Shown: one piece after another, positions 17,880 through 27,865 of the stretch
Layout of the letters: every line of letters begins with the position of its first letter
How positions within the stretch are numbered: position 1 is the first letter of the stretch
NCBI GenBank assembly: GCA_964455375.1
Contig: CAYVXE010000002.1
Span: 1 to 64,000, forward strand
Direction of reading: 5' to 3'
Origin: CAYVXE01 sp964455375
GTDB taxonomy: Bacteria > Zhuqueibacterota > Zhuqueibacteria > Oceanimicrobiales > Oceanimicrobiaceae
Length of the DNA: 64,000 bases
The notes under the pieces: model-generated
Database searches by the model: none
Seen by the model: the letters and a program-made list of their open reading frames with translations, nothing else
Told to the model about the DNA's origin: nothing
Made by a program: the position numbers and the translations under genes

Positions 17880-18932
17880 ATGCCAGTCTTAAATATTTAT
17901 GTGACAATCTTTCAGACTTTTCCAGATAAAATACCGGATACAATTTTAACCATATTACTGATGTTTGCTGGTGCAGTAGGGATCACGGTTCTTGCGGCTT
18001 TATTGGCGCTTATCGGTGTTTATCTGGAAAGAAAAATATCAGCCCACATGCAGGATCGTTTAGGTCCCATGCATGTTGGGTGGCATGGGGTCATTCAGAC
18101 CCTCGCTGATGCGTTAAAGCTCTTGCTCAAAGAAGATATTGTCCCTGCTGCTGCGGATAAAAAACTCCACCTGCTTGCTCCATTCATTGTGTTTTCTGCT
18201 ACCATTGCGGCTTTTGTTGTCCTGCCTTTTTCGGAAACCCTTGTTTTAAGCAATTTAAATGTGGGCATATTTTATGTCGTCGCAATTTCATCGTTTGTGG
18301 TTATCGGGATTATTTTGGCCGGGTGGGCGTCCAATAACAAATGGTCGCTTCTTGGCGGTATGCGTTCAGCGGCACAAATTGTGAGTTTTGAAATCCCTGC
18401 ATCGTTGTCAATTCTGGTTGTGATCATGGCCGTTGGTTCCCTGAATCTCGGAGATATTGTGCAGTTTCAAAACGGCGGTATTCTGCATTGGTTGATTTGG
18501 AAATCTTTTCCGTTCAACCTGATAGCATTCATTATCTTCTTTACTGCCTCTTTAGCAGAATTGAACCGGGCGCCATTCGATTTACCGGAAGCGGAATCAG
18601 AAATTGTTGCTGGCTTTCATACAGAATACAGTGGTATGAAATGGGCAATTTTCTTTTTGGCCGAATATGCAAATATGTTCCTCGTGGCAGTTATTGCGTC
18701 AACCTTATTTTTAGGCGGTTGGTCCAGTCCATTCGGTGATTTTCTGAATTACGGAATCTTTTCAATCTTTTGGCTTTTTGTTAAATCGTTTTCTTTGATC
18801 TTTATTCAAATATGGCTGCGTTGGACGTTGCCGCGAGTCCGCGTGGATCAATTGATGTACACATCCTGGAAAGTGCTGACACCGTTTGCTTTTTTGTGTA
18901 TGATCGGGGTCGGATTTTACATGATATTTTAA
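17880..18932 (+). CDS. nuoH: NADH-quinone oxidoreductase subunit H
   Basis: NuoH forms the quinone-binding chamber together with the peripheral subunits B and D. The 350 aa hold about eight or nine membrane helices, with the conserved ERKISAHMQDRLGP after the first helix and AELNRAPFDLPEAESE in the quinone-site loop, then FHTEYSGMKWA. All of the expected acidic residues are visible. AGGAGGGGAAAGG lies ~20 bases before the start. The gap to nuoA is only 67 bases, so the peripheral-arm genes are truly absent here. Confidence 0.97.
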   Translation: MPVLNIYVTIFQTFPDKIPDTILTILLMFAGAVGITVLAALLALIGVYLERKISAHMQDRLGPMHVGWHGVIQTLADALKLLLKEDIVPAAADKKLHLLAPFIVFSATIAAFVVLPFSETLVLSNLNVGIFYVVAISSFVVIGIILAGWASNNKWSLLGGMRSAAQIVSFEIPASLSILVVIMAVGSLNLGDIVQFQNGGILHWLIWKSFPFNLIAFIIFFTASLAELNRAPFDLPEAESEIVAGFHTEYSGMKWAIFFLAEYANMFLVAVIASTLFLGGWSSPFGDFLNYGIFSIFWLFVKSFSLIFIQIWLRWTLPRVRVDQLMYTSWKVLTPFAFLCMIGVGFYMIF

Positions 18933-18944
18933 GAGAATGTTTAT

Positions 18945-19448
18945 ATGGGATTTTATGATTTAATTTTTTGGCTGTTCGCTTTTATTTCTGTTGCCTCAGC
19001 GGCGCTTATGGTATTCTCAAAGAACGTTATTTATTCGGCTGTGGGTTTGTTGTTTGCATTTTTTGGCGTGGCAGGAATTTATGTGCTTTTGGCTGCGGAT
19101 TTTTTAGCGATTGTACAGATAATGATATATGTTGGTGGCATTCTTGTCCTGTTGTTATTTGGCGTGATGTTGTCACATAAAATTGGCGGCGTTCAATTAG
19201 AGGCCGGTACCTTGCATAAAATCCCTGCTTTTATCGTTGTTGGTGGGATTTTCATTATTTTCTTTCGGGTGATAAACAAAACAGTCTGGCCTTTAAGAAC
19301 TGCTGCAAAAGAGTTTAACCCGACCGTAGAAAAAATCGGTACCTTACTCATGACCGATTACCTTATTCCGTTCGAAATTGTATCTGTATTATTGCTAATT
19401 GCTTTGGTAGGTGCTGCCTATATTGCCAGGAAGGAAAGAGTCCAATGA
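18945..19448 (+). CDS. nuoJ: NADH-quinone oxidoreductase subunit J
   Basis: A 167-aa protein with five hydrophobic helices, the family motifs NVIYSAVGLLFAF and AIVQIMIYVGGILVLLLFGV, and a final helix ending at YIARKER. NuoJ belongs to the membrane arm and carries the pi-bulge helix. It starts 12 bases after nuoH and overlaps nuoK by 4 bases (ATGA), suggesting translational coupling. Confidence 0.95.
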   Translation: MGFYDLIFWLFAFISVASAALMVFSKNVIYSAVGLLFAFFGVAGIYVLLAADFLAIVQIMIYVGGILVLLLFGVMLSHKIGGVQLEAGTLHKIPAFIVVGGIFIIFFRVINKTVWPLRTAAKEFNPTVEKIGTLLMTDYLIPFEIVSVLLLIALVGAAYIARKERVQ

Positions 19449-19753
19449 CCATCGGTTTAGCACATTTTTTAACATTGAGTGCAATTTTGTTTTGTTTAGG
19501 TTTATTTGCTGTTATCACGAAACGAAATGCGGTAATTGTCTTGATGGGCATTGAGTTGATCATTAATGCTGCAAACATAAATTTTATTGCTTTTGCCCGG
19601 TTTACGGATAATGACTTGGATGGTCAAATCTTTGCTATTTTTGTTATCGTAGCCGCTGCTGCCGCTGCCGCAGTAGCGTTGGCAATTGTGCTTAATTTAT
19701 ATGAGCGTCTTAAATCCATAGATCTCGATGAAGCAGATTCCTTAGCCGGTTAA
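19445..19753 (+). CDS. nuoK: NADH-quinone oxidoreductase subunit K
   Basis: A 102-aa, three-helix subunit with the conserved glutamates of the half-channel (MGIELIINAANINF in helix 2 and an acidic residue before the end) and the alanine-rich third helix ending in VLNLYERLKSID. The length is standard. Its start codon overlaps the nuoJ stop. Confidence 0.95.
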   Translation: MTIGLAHFLTLSAILFCLGLFAVITKRNAVIVLMGIELIINAANINFIAFARFTDNDLDGQIFAIFVIVAAAAAAAVALAIVLNLYERLKSIDLDEADSLAG

Positions 19754-19779
19754 ATATTCTAAATTAGAAAAGTACTTTT

Positions 19780-21759
19780 ATGATTACGAATGCAATAATT
19801 ATCTTACTATTACCACTTTTTGCTTTCACCATCCAAATATTTTTTGGTAAGCGTTTACCAAGACAGGGTGCATGGTTACCAACGGGTGTGATGTTCATTG
19901 CTCTATTCATGTCCATTGCAATATTTATCAAAGCTTTATCGCAGTATGAGCCTAATAACATATTAGCCCAGGCCAGTTGGACGTGGTTTAGTTTCGGTCA
20001 GGTGAATATTACCTTTGGAATTTTAATCGACAATTTGACTGCTATCATGCTTGTGGTGGTGACGACGGTAAGTTCGTTTGTTCATTTGTATTCGTTTGGA
20101 TATATGCATGGAGACGAACGTTACAGTCGGTATTTTGCTTTTTTGTCTCTCTTTTCATTTTCGATGCTCGGCCTTGTTTTGGTTGATAATTTTTTTGGTA
20201 TCTATATTTTTTGGGAATTAGTCGGTCTGTGCTCCTATTTACTGATTGGGTTTTGGTTTGAAAAAGATTCTGCCGCCAATGCCGGTAAAAAAGCGTTTAT
20301 TACGAACCGTATTGGCGATGTGGGAATGCTGGTCGCAATTTTAATTATCTTTACTACGCTTGGGACATTTAATTTTCGGGAAGTTTTTACGGGTGTTGCC
20401 GATGGTCATCTATCCGGAAGGTTACTGACAATTGCCGGGATATTGCTTTTTTTAGGTGCAATCGGTAAGTCTGCGCAGTTCCCGCTGCATGTGTGGCTCC
20501 CGGATGCAATGGAAGGCCCAACACCGGTTAGTGCATTAATTCACGCTGCCACAATGGTTGCAGCTGGCGTTTATATGGTTGGCCGTACATTCGTTTTCTT
20601 TACACCCGATGCATTATTATTTATCGCCTACATTGGTACAATCACGGCATTTTTAGGAGCGACTATTGCCATTGTTCAGAAGGATATCAAACGGGTGCTT
20701 GCCTACTCAACGATAAGCCAGTTAGGCTATATGATGGTTGCCTTAGGTACTGGAACTCCAACTGCCGGGATTTTTCACCTCATGACACATGCTTTTTTTA
20801 AAGCCTGTTTGTTCCTGGGTTCCGGAAGTGTGATTCATGCCGTTCATTCACAGAATATGGATGATATGGGTGGATTACGAAAAAAAATGCCCATTACTTT
20901 CTGGACATTTTTGATCGCTACCCTTGCCCTATCCGGAGTGCCGCCATTTTCGGGATTCTTCAGTAAGGATGAAATCTTGATATCTTCCTTACTATTTGGT
21001 ATGGAGCATCCGGCACATTTGGTCATATTCGTCATCATGTTGTTATCTGCCGGTATCACAGCATTTTATATGTTCCGTTTGATTTTCATGACGTTCTTTG
21101 GTGAACCTAAGGATAAAGAAAAATACGATCATGCGCATGAGTCACCATGGACCATGACGGTGCCATTAATGGTGTTAGCTGCGCTATCAATTGGCCCCAT
21201 GTGGTGGGGTTGGGTTGAACATTTGCTTGAAAAACCGGAATTAGCATCCTTTGCGACCACCGCCGTGGAATCATTAAAAGTTGAAAACCAGAAGCTTGCA
21301 CACTCGGCGCATTTTATTGCTATGGTCACATCCATTCCGGTGGCTCTGTCGGGGATACTGTTAGCAGCCATTATTTATTACTGGAAGAAAATTTCTGCTG
21401 AAATATGGGGTCAGCGTCTGAAACCGATCTACAATTTACTCTGGAATAAATACTATTTCGATGAAATCTATCAGGCGACATTTATCGGTGGAACTCTTGC
21501 ATTCAGCCGTTTATCTGCTTTGTTTGATGCTAAAGTGATTGACGGCTTTGTGAATGCTGTCGCACGGATGACCACCCGTTTATCACTTGTCAACGGCCTT
21601 TTTGATCTCAAATTTATTGATGGTATTGTTAATTTTGTCGGTAATACCATCTGGAAATTTGGGGCTCAATTACGTGAAGTGCAAACCGGAAAAGTGCAAA
21701 ATTACATTTTGATGACCTTGTTTGCTATAATTTTACTTTTTATTATGCAGCAGTTTTAA
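19780..21759 (+). CDS. nuoL: NADH-quinone oxidoreductase subunit L
   Basis: NuoL is the distal antiporter-like, proton-pumping subunit. The 659-aa protein contains the antiporter core: YMHGDERYSRYFAF, FWELVGLCSYLLIGFW with the key Glu, the channel segment KSAQFPLHVWLPDAMEGPTPVSALIH and FFKACLF. The C-terminal part (~510-659) is the lateral helix and its anchors that brace NuoM and NuoN. Length and motifs are complete. Confidence 0.97.
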   Translation: MITNAIIILLLPLFAFTIQIFFGKRLPRQGAWLPTGVMFIALFMSIAIFIKALSQYEPNNILAQASWTWFSFGQVNITFGILIDNLTAIMLVVVTTVSSFVHLYSFGYMHGDERYSRYFAFLSLFSFSMLGLVLVDNFFGIYIFWELVGLCSYLLIGFWFEKDSAANAGKKAFITNRIGDVGMLVAILIIFTTLGTFNFREVFTGVADGHLSGRLLTIAGILLFLGAIGKSAQFPLHVWLPDAMEGPTPVSALIHAATMVAAGVYMVGRTFVFFTPDALLFIAYIGTITAFLGATIAIVQKDIKRVLAYSTISQLGYMMVALGTGTPTAGIFHLMTHAFFKACLFLGSGSVIHAVHSQNMDDMGGLRKKMPITFWTFLIATLALSGVPPFSGFFSKDEILISSLLFGMEHPAHLVIFVIMLLSAGITAFYMFRLIFMTFFGEPKDKEKYDHAHESPWTMTVPLMVLAALSIGPMWWGWVEHLLEKPELASFATTAVESLKVENQKLAHSAHFIAMVTSIPVALSGILLAAIIYYWKKISAEIWGQRLKPIYNLLWNKYYFDEIYQATFIGGTLAFSRLSALFDAKVIDGFVNAVARMTTRLSLVNGLFDLKFIDGIVNFVGNTIWKFGAQLREVQTGKVQNYILMTLFAIILLFIMQQF

Positions 21760-21787
21760 TTTGTTTTAACGAAAGGAACTTGCATAA

Positions 21788-23359
21788 ATGAGTCATGTCT
21801 TAACGTGGATAACATTTTTACCTGTTATTGGTATTTTGCTGATTTTATTTCTTCCTAAAGACAGTAAAAATCCAATTCGGATTATTGCAGCTATTTTTAC
21901 CGGCTTACAATTGGCGTTGGCTGTCTGGATTTACATGCACTTTGATACCAATACCGCTGCCATGCAGTTTACAGAGCATTATGAATGGATCCCTTCATTT
22001 AATATCGATTATTTCATGGGGATTGATGGATTAAGTGTGTCAATGGTGCTGTTAACTGCATTTTTGTCCTTTATTTGTATTTTCGCATCCTGGGGAATTG
22101 AAAAAAGTGTCAAAGGCTATTTTGCGATGTTTCTCCTGCTGGATACTGCAATGATGGGTGTGTTTTGTTCTCTGGATTTTTTCATGTTCTATGTATTCTG
22201 GGAAGTCATGCTTCTACCCATGTACTTTTTGATCGGTATTTGGGGTGCACCTGCGAGAAAAGATCCCGACGGCATGGTTCGTGGCGGTCCCTATGCTGCA
22301 ATTAAATTCTTTTTATATACGTTGTTCGGTAGTATTTTCATGCTCATCGCCATGTTGATTTTTTATTTCAACGTCCAGGATCCGGTAACGGGGGGTCATA
22401 CCTTTAATATGTTGCACATGATGGATCAAGCGAATCACGGTGGGGTGCTGAACAATTTCACCATCCGATTACTTATTTACGGGGCATTGTTTATTGGATT
22501 TGCTATCAAGGTTCCGGTTTTCCCGTTTCATACATGGCTACCGGATGCGCACGTGGAAGCGCCAACAGCTATCAGTGTTATTCTTGCCGGCGTCCTGCTG
22601 AAGATGGGAACGTATGGTATGTTAAGGATTAGCTTCCCAATGTTACCGGATGCGATGAAATGGAAATACTTCGCGTACGGTTTAGCGATTTTAGGGGCAA
22701 TTAACATTATTTACGGCGCACTTTGTGCGATGGCACAAAAGGATTTGAAAAAGCTCGTGGCATATTCCAGTATAAGTCACATGGGAATTGTGCTGCTCGG
22801 TATGTCTGGCTTAACCGCACTGGGGATGAATGGCGCGGTCATGCAAATGTTCAACCATGGAACCGGCACAGCCATGCTTTTCCTGTTGGTAGGGGTTATT
22901 TATGATAGAGCACATCACCGGCAAATTGACGGTTTCGGAGGCCTTGCTGTGCGGATGCCTGTCTACGCCGCCGTCATGAGCGTAGCCTTTTTCGGTGCCT
23001 TGGGGTTACCTGGATTGTCCAGCTTTATCAGCGAGGCATTCTCTTTTCTTGGCGCTTTCGGTTCAAAAACGTTTAATTTAGAGATTATTACCATCATTTC
23101 TACGCTAGGTATCGTACTTACAGCGGGCTATTTGCTTTGGACTTTCCAGAGAATGTTTCTGGGCGAGTTGAATCCGAAATATGCAGATCTACCGGATATA
23201 AACGGGAGAGAGTTATTTACGTTAGTTCCGCTGGGCATAATTATTATTATTTTAGGTGTCTATCCGGCGCCGTTACTGGACTTAATTAAGCCGTCATTAA
23301 ATCATCTGGTTGAAATTGTGAAGGCATCTAATGCTCCGACATTATTAGGATTATATTAA
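21788..23359 (+). CDS. nuoM: NADH-quinone oxidoreductase subunit M
   Basis: The second antiporter-like subunit, 523 aa and about 14 helices. It shows FMGIDGLSVSMVLLTAFLS, the FWEVMLLPMYFLIG segment with its conserved Glu, KVPVFPFHTWLPDAHVEAPTAIS with its Lys and KDLKKLVAYSSISHMG. GAAAGGAAC precedes the ATG, 28 bases after nuoL. The C-terminus has hydrophobic helices and no lateral helix, as expected. Confidence 0.97.
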   Translation: MSHVLTWITFLPVIGILLILFLPKDSKNPIRIIAAIFTGLQLALAVWIYMHFDTNTAAMQFTEHYEWIPSFNIDYFMGIDGLSVSMVLLTAFLSFICIFASWGIEKSVKGYFAMFLLLDTAMMGVFCSLDFFMFYVFWEVMLLPMYFLIGIWGAPARKDPDGMVRGGPYAAIKFFLYTLFGSIFMLIAMLIFYFNVQDPVTGGHTFNMLHMMDQANHGGVLNNFTIRLLIYGALFIGFAIKVPVFPFHTWLPDAHVEAPTAISVILAGVLLKMGTYGMLRISFPMLPDAMKWKYFAYGLAILGAINIIYGALCAMAQKDLKKLVAYSSISHMGIVLLGMSGLTALGMNGAVMQMFNHGTGTAMLFLLVGVIYDRAHHRQIDGFGGLAVRMPVYAAVMSVAFFGALGLPGLSSFISEAFSFLGAFGSKTFNLEIITIISTLGIVLTAGYLLWTFQRMFLGELNPKYADLPDINGRELFTLVPLGIIIIILGVYPAPLLDLIKPSLNHLVEIVKASNAPTLLGLY

Positions 23360-23370
23360 GAAAGTAAACA

Positions 23371-24891
23371 ATGGATTACTCTGGAATTATACAAAATAAT
23401 CTAAATAGCCTAACTTATTTTTTACCTGAAATAATTTTAGCAAGTTTAGTCTGCTTGCTGATTATCTCAGATTTGTTTTTGAAAAGGGATAAATCTCCAT
23501 ACAATGCATTTATAGCATTAGCCGGGTTGGTTGTTGCTTTCATCGCGATTTTGCAGCAGTATGATCTGGGAAATCGATCAATTTTTAATGACATGTTGGT
23601 CGTCGATCCGTTTTCACTTTATTTTAAAGTCGTGTTTTTAGGAACAGCCATTCTTGTAATTCTCCTGTCTTTCACATCTGTGGAGCTGGCCGGTAGGCCG
23701 GTTGGAGAGTATTTCACGCTTATCGCGGCTTTAACGCTCGGTATGTCTTTGATGGCCTCAGCGACAAATCTGATTACAATTTATATCGCAATTGAATTTG
23801 TGAGTATTGTTTCATTTGTCCTCGCTACCTATCTGAAAACCCGTAGAAGATCAAGCGAGGCCGGTTTGAAATATGCAATTTATGGGGCTTTCTCTTCTGG
23901 TTTGATGCTCTATGGCATGTCGATACTTTACGGATTAACCGGGTCATTAAATATTTATGAAATCAGAAATGTTTTGGCGGGGGCGGCATCTAATGATTTA
24001 GCCCTGCTCGTATCTGTAATTTTGATTTTAGCCGGGTTTGGTTACAAAATAGCCTCAGTTCCCTTTCATTTTTGGGCGCCCGATGTTTACGAGGGTGCGC
24101 CGACTCCGGTTACTGCTTTTTTGTCTGTTGGCCCAAAAGCCGCTGGTTTTGCGGTTTTGATTCGATTTTTCAATGTTGCGCTTGCTTCCGGAAATGGCAA
24201 TGGAATTACAGAATGGACGTTCGTTTCCAGTATTGATTGGGGTCAGATTTTAGCCGTAATAGCTGCTGCAACTATGACTCTGGGTAATTTAGTAGCCATC
24301 GTGCAAAAAAATATTAAACGACTGTTAGCTTATTCAAGCATTGCTCATGCAGGCTATATTTTGATGGGAACGGTCCTCCTGTCGGAACAAGGCATTTATG
24401 CATCCATGTTCTATCTGTTCATTTATTATTTAATGAATTTAGGGGCGTTTCTGGTCGTCATGATTTTTCATGATGTCATTGGCAGCGAGGATATTGAAGA
24501 TTACAAGGGATTGGGCTATAGCGCTCCAATTCCTGCATTGGCTATGGGGGTGTTCTTGTTTGCCTTGGCAGGTATTCCGCCGACGTCGGGGTTTGTTGGG
24601 AAATTTTATTTGTTTGCCGCGGTTGTTAAAGCCGGTCCTTCATTTTATTGGTTAGCGGTTGTCGGAATCCTTAACAGTGTCATTTCAGTTTATTACTATG
24701 CCCGGGTTTTGAAAGCCATGTTCTTCGAAAAATTGGAGAAGGGAAAAAAAGAAACTACTGCTTTACGTATTTCTCCTTTTTATATTGTTTTAATTGTCAT
24801 TCTTGTTGTGCCCACACTTGTACTTGGTATCTATTGGGCACCGCTTGCTGATTTTGCCAATTATTCCGTCGACTTTTTACGTGCTTTGTAA
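23371..24891 (+). CDS. nuoN: NADH-quinone oxidoreductase subunit N
   Basis: The third antiporter-like subunit, 506 aa. Motifs include the ATNLITIYIAIEFVSIVSFV helix with its Glu, KIASVPFHFWAPDVYEGAPTPV and NIKRLLAYSSIAHAGY. It closes the operon, with an intrinsic terminator 37 bases later. No NuoB, C, D, E, F, G or I gene occurs in the window. Confidence 0.97.
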   Translation: MDYSGIIQNNLNSLTYFLPEIILASLVCLLIISDLFLKRDKSPYNAFIALAGLVVAFIAILQQYDLGNRSIFNDMLVVDPFSLYFKVVFLGTAILVILLSFTSVELAGRPVGEYFTLIAALTLGMSLMASATNLITIYIAIEFVSIVSFVLATYLKTRRRSSEAGLKYAIYGAFSSGLMLYGMSILYGLTGSLNIYEIRNVLAGAASNDLALLVSVILILAGFGYKIASVPFHFWAPDVYEGAPTPVTAFLSVGPKAAGFAVLIRFFNVALASGNGNGITEWTFVSSIDWGQILAVIAAATMTLGNLVAIVQKNIKRLLAYSSIAHAGYILMGTVLLSEQGIYASMFYLFIYYLMNLGAFLVVMIFHDVIGSEDIEDYKGLGYSAPIPALAMGVFLFALAGIPPTSGFVGKFYLFAAVVKAGPSFYWLAVVGILNSVISVYYYARVLKAMFFEKLEKGKKETTALRISPFYIVLIVILVVPTLVLGIYWAPLADFANYSVDFLRAL

Positions 24892-24927
24892 ACACTGAAA
24901 CTATTTCCAAAAATTCAAAAATAATTT

Positions 24928-24978
24928 AAAGATTTATTTTGTTATCTAAAAAAGGATGACAGATAAATCTTTTTTTTA
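24928..24978 (+). terminator. Intrinsic terminator of the nuo operon
   Basis: AAAGATTTAT (24928-24937) pairs with ATAAATCTTT (24963-24972). An inner helix GTTATC/GATGAC extends the stem, and the 3' side runs into a T tract. Confidence 0.8.
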
Positions 24979-24998
24979 TCAACCTTTGGATATTTTAC

Positions 24999-26468
24999 AT
25001 GACTACCAGCAAAGCATGCAGTGTAAAATCCGTCTTATTGCTGACCTTAACATTTCTTTTCATGTTGTTTTGGTGTGGCGAAATTTGGGCTGAGGAAAAC
25101 AGTCCGTTGGTCACAATTAGAATTTATATCTCGAATGCTCATGATATGGAGACATTGCGACAGAACAACATCCGGTTCCAGAAACATTCTCGAGTGCCGT
25201 TTGTTGACACGCTCGTGACCCAGAATGATGTACAAAGTTTAAAACATGAGGGGCTTTGGGTGACGGTGCTCCCTGAACACAAACAAAATCAATCTTTACC
25301 TGATGCCTATCTTCCTTATGAGCAAATTGAAAACAAATTGTTTGCTTTACAAACGCGGTTTCCTGGCATCGTCCACATAGAAAAAATCGGTGTTTCTACC
25401 ACATTAGGATTACCCATTTGGGCTGCAAAGGTTTCAGATAATGTGCAAACCGATGAGAATGAACCAACCATATTATTTCAGGGGTTACATCATGCCAGAG
25501 AATTGATTGGAGCAAATGTTTGTCTTGATTTATTAACCATGATGTGCAAAAATTATTATAAAAACCGGGATATAACCCGCTGGCTTGATGCCATGGAAAT
25601 CTGGATCGTCCCGGTGCTCAACCCGGATGGGTATAAATATATTTTTGAGCATGATATCGGATTTCCCTGGTGGCGGAAAAATCTTCATGATAATAATGAC
25701 GATGGTCAGTTTCGTACAGCAGATGACGGCGTCGACCTTAACCGCAATTATGATTTCAATTGGCAGGATGGCGACGAGGATTCCAATAGCTGGTTTTATC
25801 GTGGAGAGCAGCCATTTTCCGAAAATGAAACACAAGCTATCCGGCATCTGGTGCAACGTGAAAATTTTGTGTTGGGAATTTCTTATCACAGTTATGGAGA
25901 ATCTGTTTTGTATCCGTGGGGAAATTATTTCCAGCCTCCGGATATTGAATTAATTTTGGATACCGCAAATAAGTTAGCGCAAACGATGTCTCTGAGTTCA
26001 AAGAATGGGCATTATATGATTCTACCTCTGGATGGCAAAATCGGGCAGAGTTCAAACTGGATGTACAGTTATACACGCACAATCGATTACATTGTGGAGG
26101 TTGGGAGAGAATATATTCCCAAAAGTGATGATGTGCCTTTTATATTACAGCAGCAACGCAAAGGTGCTTTTTTTCTGTTGAACAGACTCTTACAAACGGG
26201 TGTCAAAGGTTTGGTTTATGATAGTGATTCAAGACGTCCCATCTTTGCAGAAATTAATATCCTGCAATTACAAGCTGACTACGTAAATCCGAAAAAAACA
26301 GACAAAAAGTATGGTGCCTTTTACCAACTATTAAATCCCGGTAAATACACCATACAAATTAGCAGTGAGGGGTATCAAAATAAAGTGATTCAAAATGTGC
26401 AGATAAAAAAAAACAGATTTACGGAATTAAACATTCCTTTACAATCAAAAAGGAATTGGACAAGGTAG
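24999..26468 (+). CDS. Secreted M14 zinc carboxypeptidase
   Basis: A signal sequence (hydrophobic VLLLTLTFLFMLFWCG, residues ~11-28) precedes a propeptide-like region and the M14 catalytic domain (~105-390). The zinc ligands appear as HHARE (H..E) and the later His of SYHSYGE. DLNRNYDFNW holds the substrate-binding Arg/Asn, and IVEVGREY carries the catalytic Glu. The last ~80 residues form a carboxypeptidase-regulatory-like beta domain (GLVYDSDSRRPIFAEI...GKYTIQISSEGY). It trims C-terminal residues from peptides outside the cytoplasm. It has no Por-type tail and is a single-gene unit. Confidence 0.9.
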   Translation: MTTSKACSVKSVLLLTLTFLFMLFWCGEIWAEENSPLVTIRIYISNAHDMETLRQNNIRFQKHSRVPFVDTLVTQNDVQSLKHEGLWVTVLPEHKQNQSLPDAYLPYEQIENKLFALQTRFPGIVHIEKIGVSTTLGLPIWAAKVSDNVQTDENEPTILFQGLHHARELIGANVCLDLLTMMCKNYYKNRDITRWLDAMEIWIVPVLNPDGYKYIFEHDIGFPWWRKNLHDNNDDGQFRTADDGVDLNRNYDFNWQDGDEDSNSWFYRGEQPFSENETQAIRHLVQRENFVLGISYHSYGESVLYPWGNYFQPPDIELILDTANKLAQTMSLSSKNGHYMILPLDGKIGQSSNWMYSYTRTIDYIVEVGREYIPKSDDVPFILQQQRKGAFFLLNRLLQTGVKGLVYDSDSRRPIFAEINILQLQADYVNPKKTDKKYGAFYQLLNPGKYTIQISSEGYQNKVIQNVQIKKNRFTELNIPLQSKRNWTR

Positions 26469-26588
26469 GGAGGTGGTTTGGGTGTCGCTGCGTTGAGATT
26501 TTTACCGCCCCAGCCAATTCCGGTAAAGGGTGGAATCTTTAGCATGCCAAACAGTAGCTATGAGGGTTCCTGAGAAAATTCTAAGTTT

Positions 26589-27836
26589 TTATGTTTTGAG
26601 ATGAGCCTTTCTATCTAAACGAGTAAACCTGTGGTACAAATCTCTTTTGTAGTCAATCCATTCCGGTTTAAGGTTTAATTGCTGCAAAATGGACATTTCT
26701 GCCAGACCTTTACTAACGAGATTTTTTGCTTTTTCCAGATCCTTTTTTTTGTGTTCAAAATATTTTGCTAACTCGATATAGGGAACAGGGTGAAACTGGC
26801 TATTTTGGATGCATTCTTGCCAGATTTTTGCTGCTTCCGGAAAGTTTCCCATTTTTTTGTAATTGAATGCAATTTTAAACAGGAATCTGCTATTGAAATG
26901 GCTTGTTTTGTTTGCCCGCAAATAAGCTTCATACAACTGGATGGATTCATCATACCTGTTTGCATTTTCCAGCAACTGCCCTAAAGCGAGAATGTCGAAG
27001 GCGTGTTCACACGTTTCGTGTGGATTTGACACGGTTGCCAATGCTTTGCATAACAATGCTGCCATGGCCACAATGTCCTGCCGATTGTGATAGAATATCG
27101 GCTTTAGCGGAACGGCATCTTTATGCCGCAAATAATGAAAATAGGTTTGTGGAATCAGAAAACCCGGAATGTCCTCAGACGTTCTGGTGAAATGTGCAAT
27201 TTGATACTCGGTATTTAACAAGGAACATTCCGCTAACCGGTGTTTCCAGAGCCGGCGTACTGAATGCAGCAGGTCGAAATGCAGCATCTTTGCAAAAGGC
27301 GGTTTCATGCTCTGAAAGACGTTTCTGGAAATCAAAAGCGGCAGATCGAATGACTTACCGTTGTAACTCACCAGACATTCAAACTTCGGTACAAGTTGAT
27401 TTATTTCATACAGCACTGCAGCTTCTTCATGAAAGTCATTCATGAAATATTGTAAAACACGGAATTGCCGTTCCGCGAAAAATCCTATGCCGACGAGAAA
27501 GGCGCAAGTACCGGCACCGCCTGAAAGTCCCGTGGTTTCAGTATCAATAAAAAGAAGCCTTGAAAGATCGACTTTATTGAAGTCGGAATTTTTACCTATG
27601 ATCGGAAGGTGAACAGATGACTGCTCTAAAAGATCAGAAATGCGAATATCGCCATGATGGTATTCTGCCGGGAATACTGTCTCCATAAGATAAAATGAGC
27701 CGAATTCATTTTCGACCGATTTTCCTGCCACAACCTGCTCGATATTAGAGGTTGGAGACGTGACCCGTTGTCCCATCGACATCGTTTTCTGGTGCGAAAG
27801 AGAATCCAGTTGGCGTAGTTTATCTTTAATATCCAT
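26589..27836 (-). CDS. RNase H-fold exonuclease (YprB-like) with TPR tail
   Basis: The central domain is a DEDD-type exonuclease: DTETTG (around residue 98), NGKSFDLP, and HNRQDIVAMAALL as the third motif, matching the YprB/DnaQ-related family of putative 3'-5' nucleases. The C-terminal ~130 residues hold tetratricopeptide-like repeats (LLENANRYDESIQLYEAYL, YKKMGNFPEAAKIWQ). The frame is open three bases further to a TTG, but the ATG at 27836 is preferred. It is the last gene of the minus-strand group behind slipin, 29 bases downstream, though with a weak ribosome-binding site. Its substrate is unknown. Confidence 0.8.
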   Translation of the reverse strand: MDIKDKLRQLDSLSHQKTMSMGQRVTSPTSNIEQVVAGKSVENEFGSFYLMETVFPAEYHHGDIRISDLLEQSSVHLPIIGKNSDFNKVDLSRLLFIDTETTGLSGGAGTCAFLVGIGFFAERQFRVLQYFMNDFHEEAAVLYEINQLVPKFECLVSYNGKSFDLPLLISRNVFQSMKPPFAKMLHFDLLHSVRRLWKHRLAECSLLNTEYQIAHFTRTSEDIPGFLIPQTYFHYLRHKDAVPLKPIFYHNRQDIVAMAALLCKALATVSNPHETCEHAFDILALGQLLENANRYDESIQLYEAYLRANKTSHFNSRFLFKIAFNYKKMGNFPEAAKIWQECIQNSQFHPVPYIELAKYFEHKKKDLEKAKNLVSKGLAEMSILQQLNLKPEWIDYKRDLYHRFTRLDRKAHLKT

Positions 27837-27865
27837 CAAACGAGACTTTTAGCCGGAGCTGGAGT

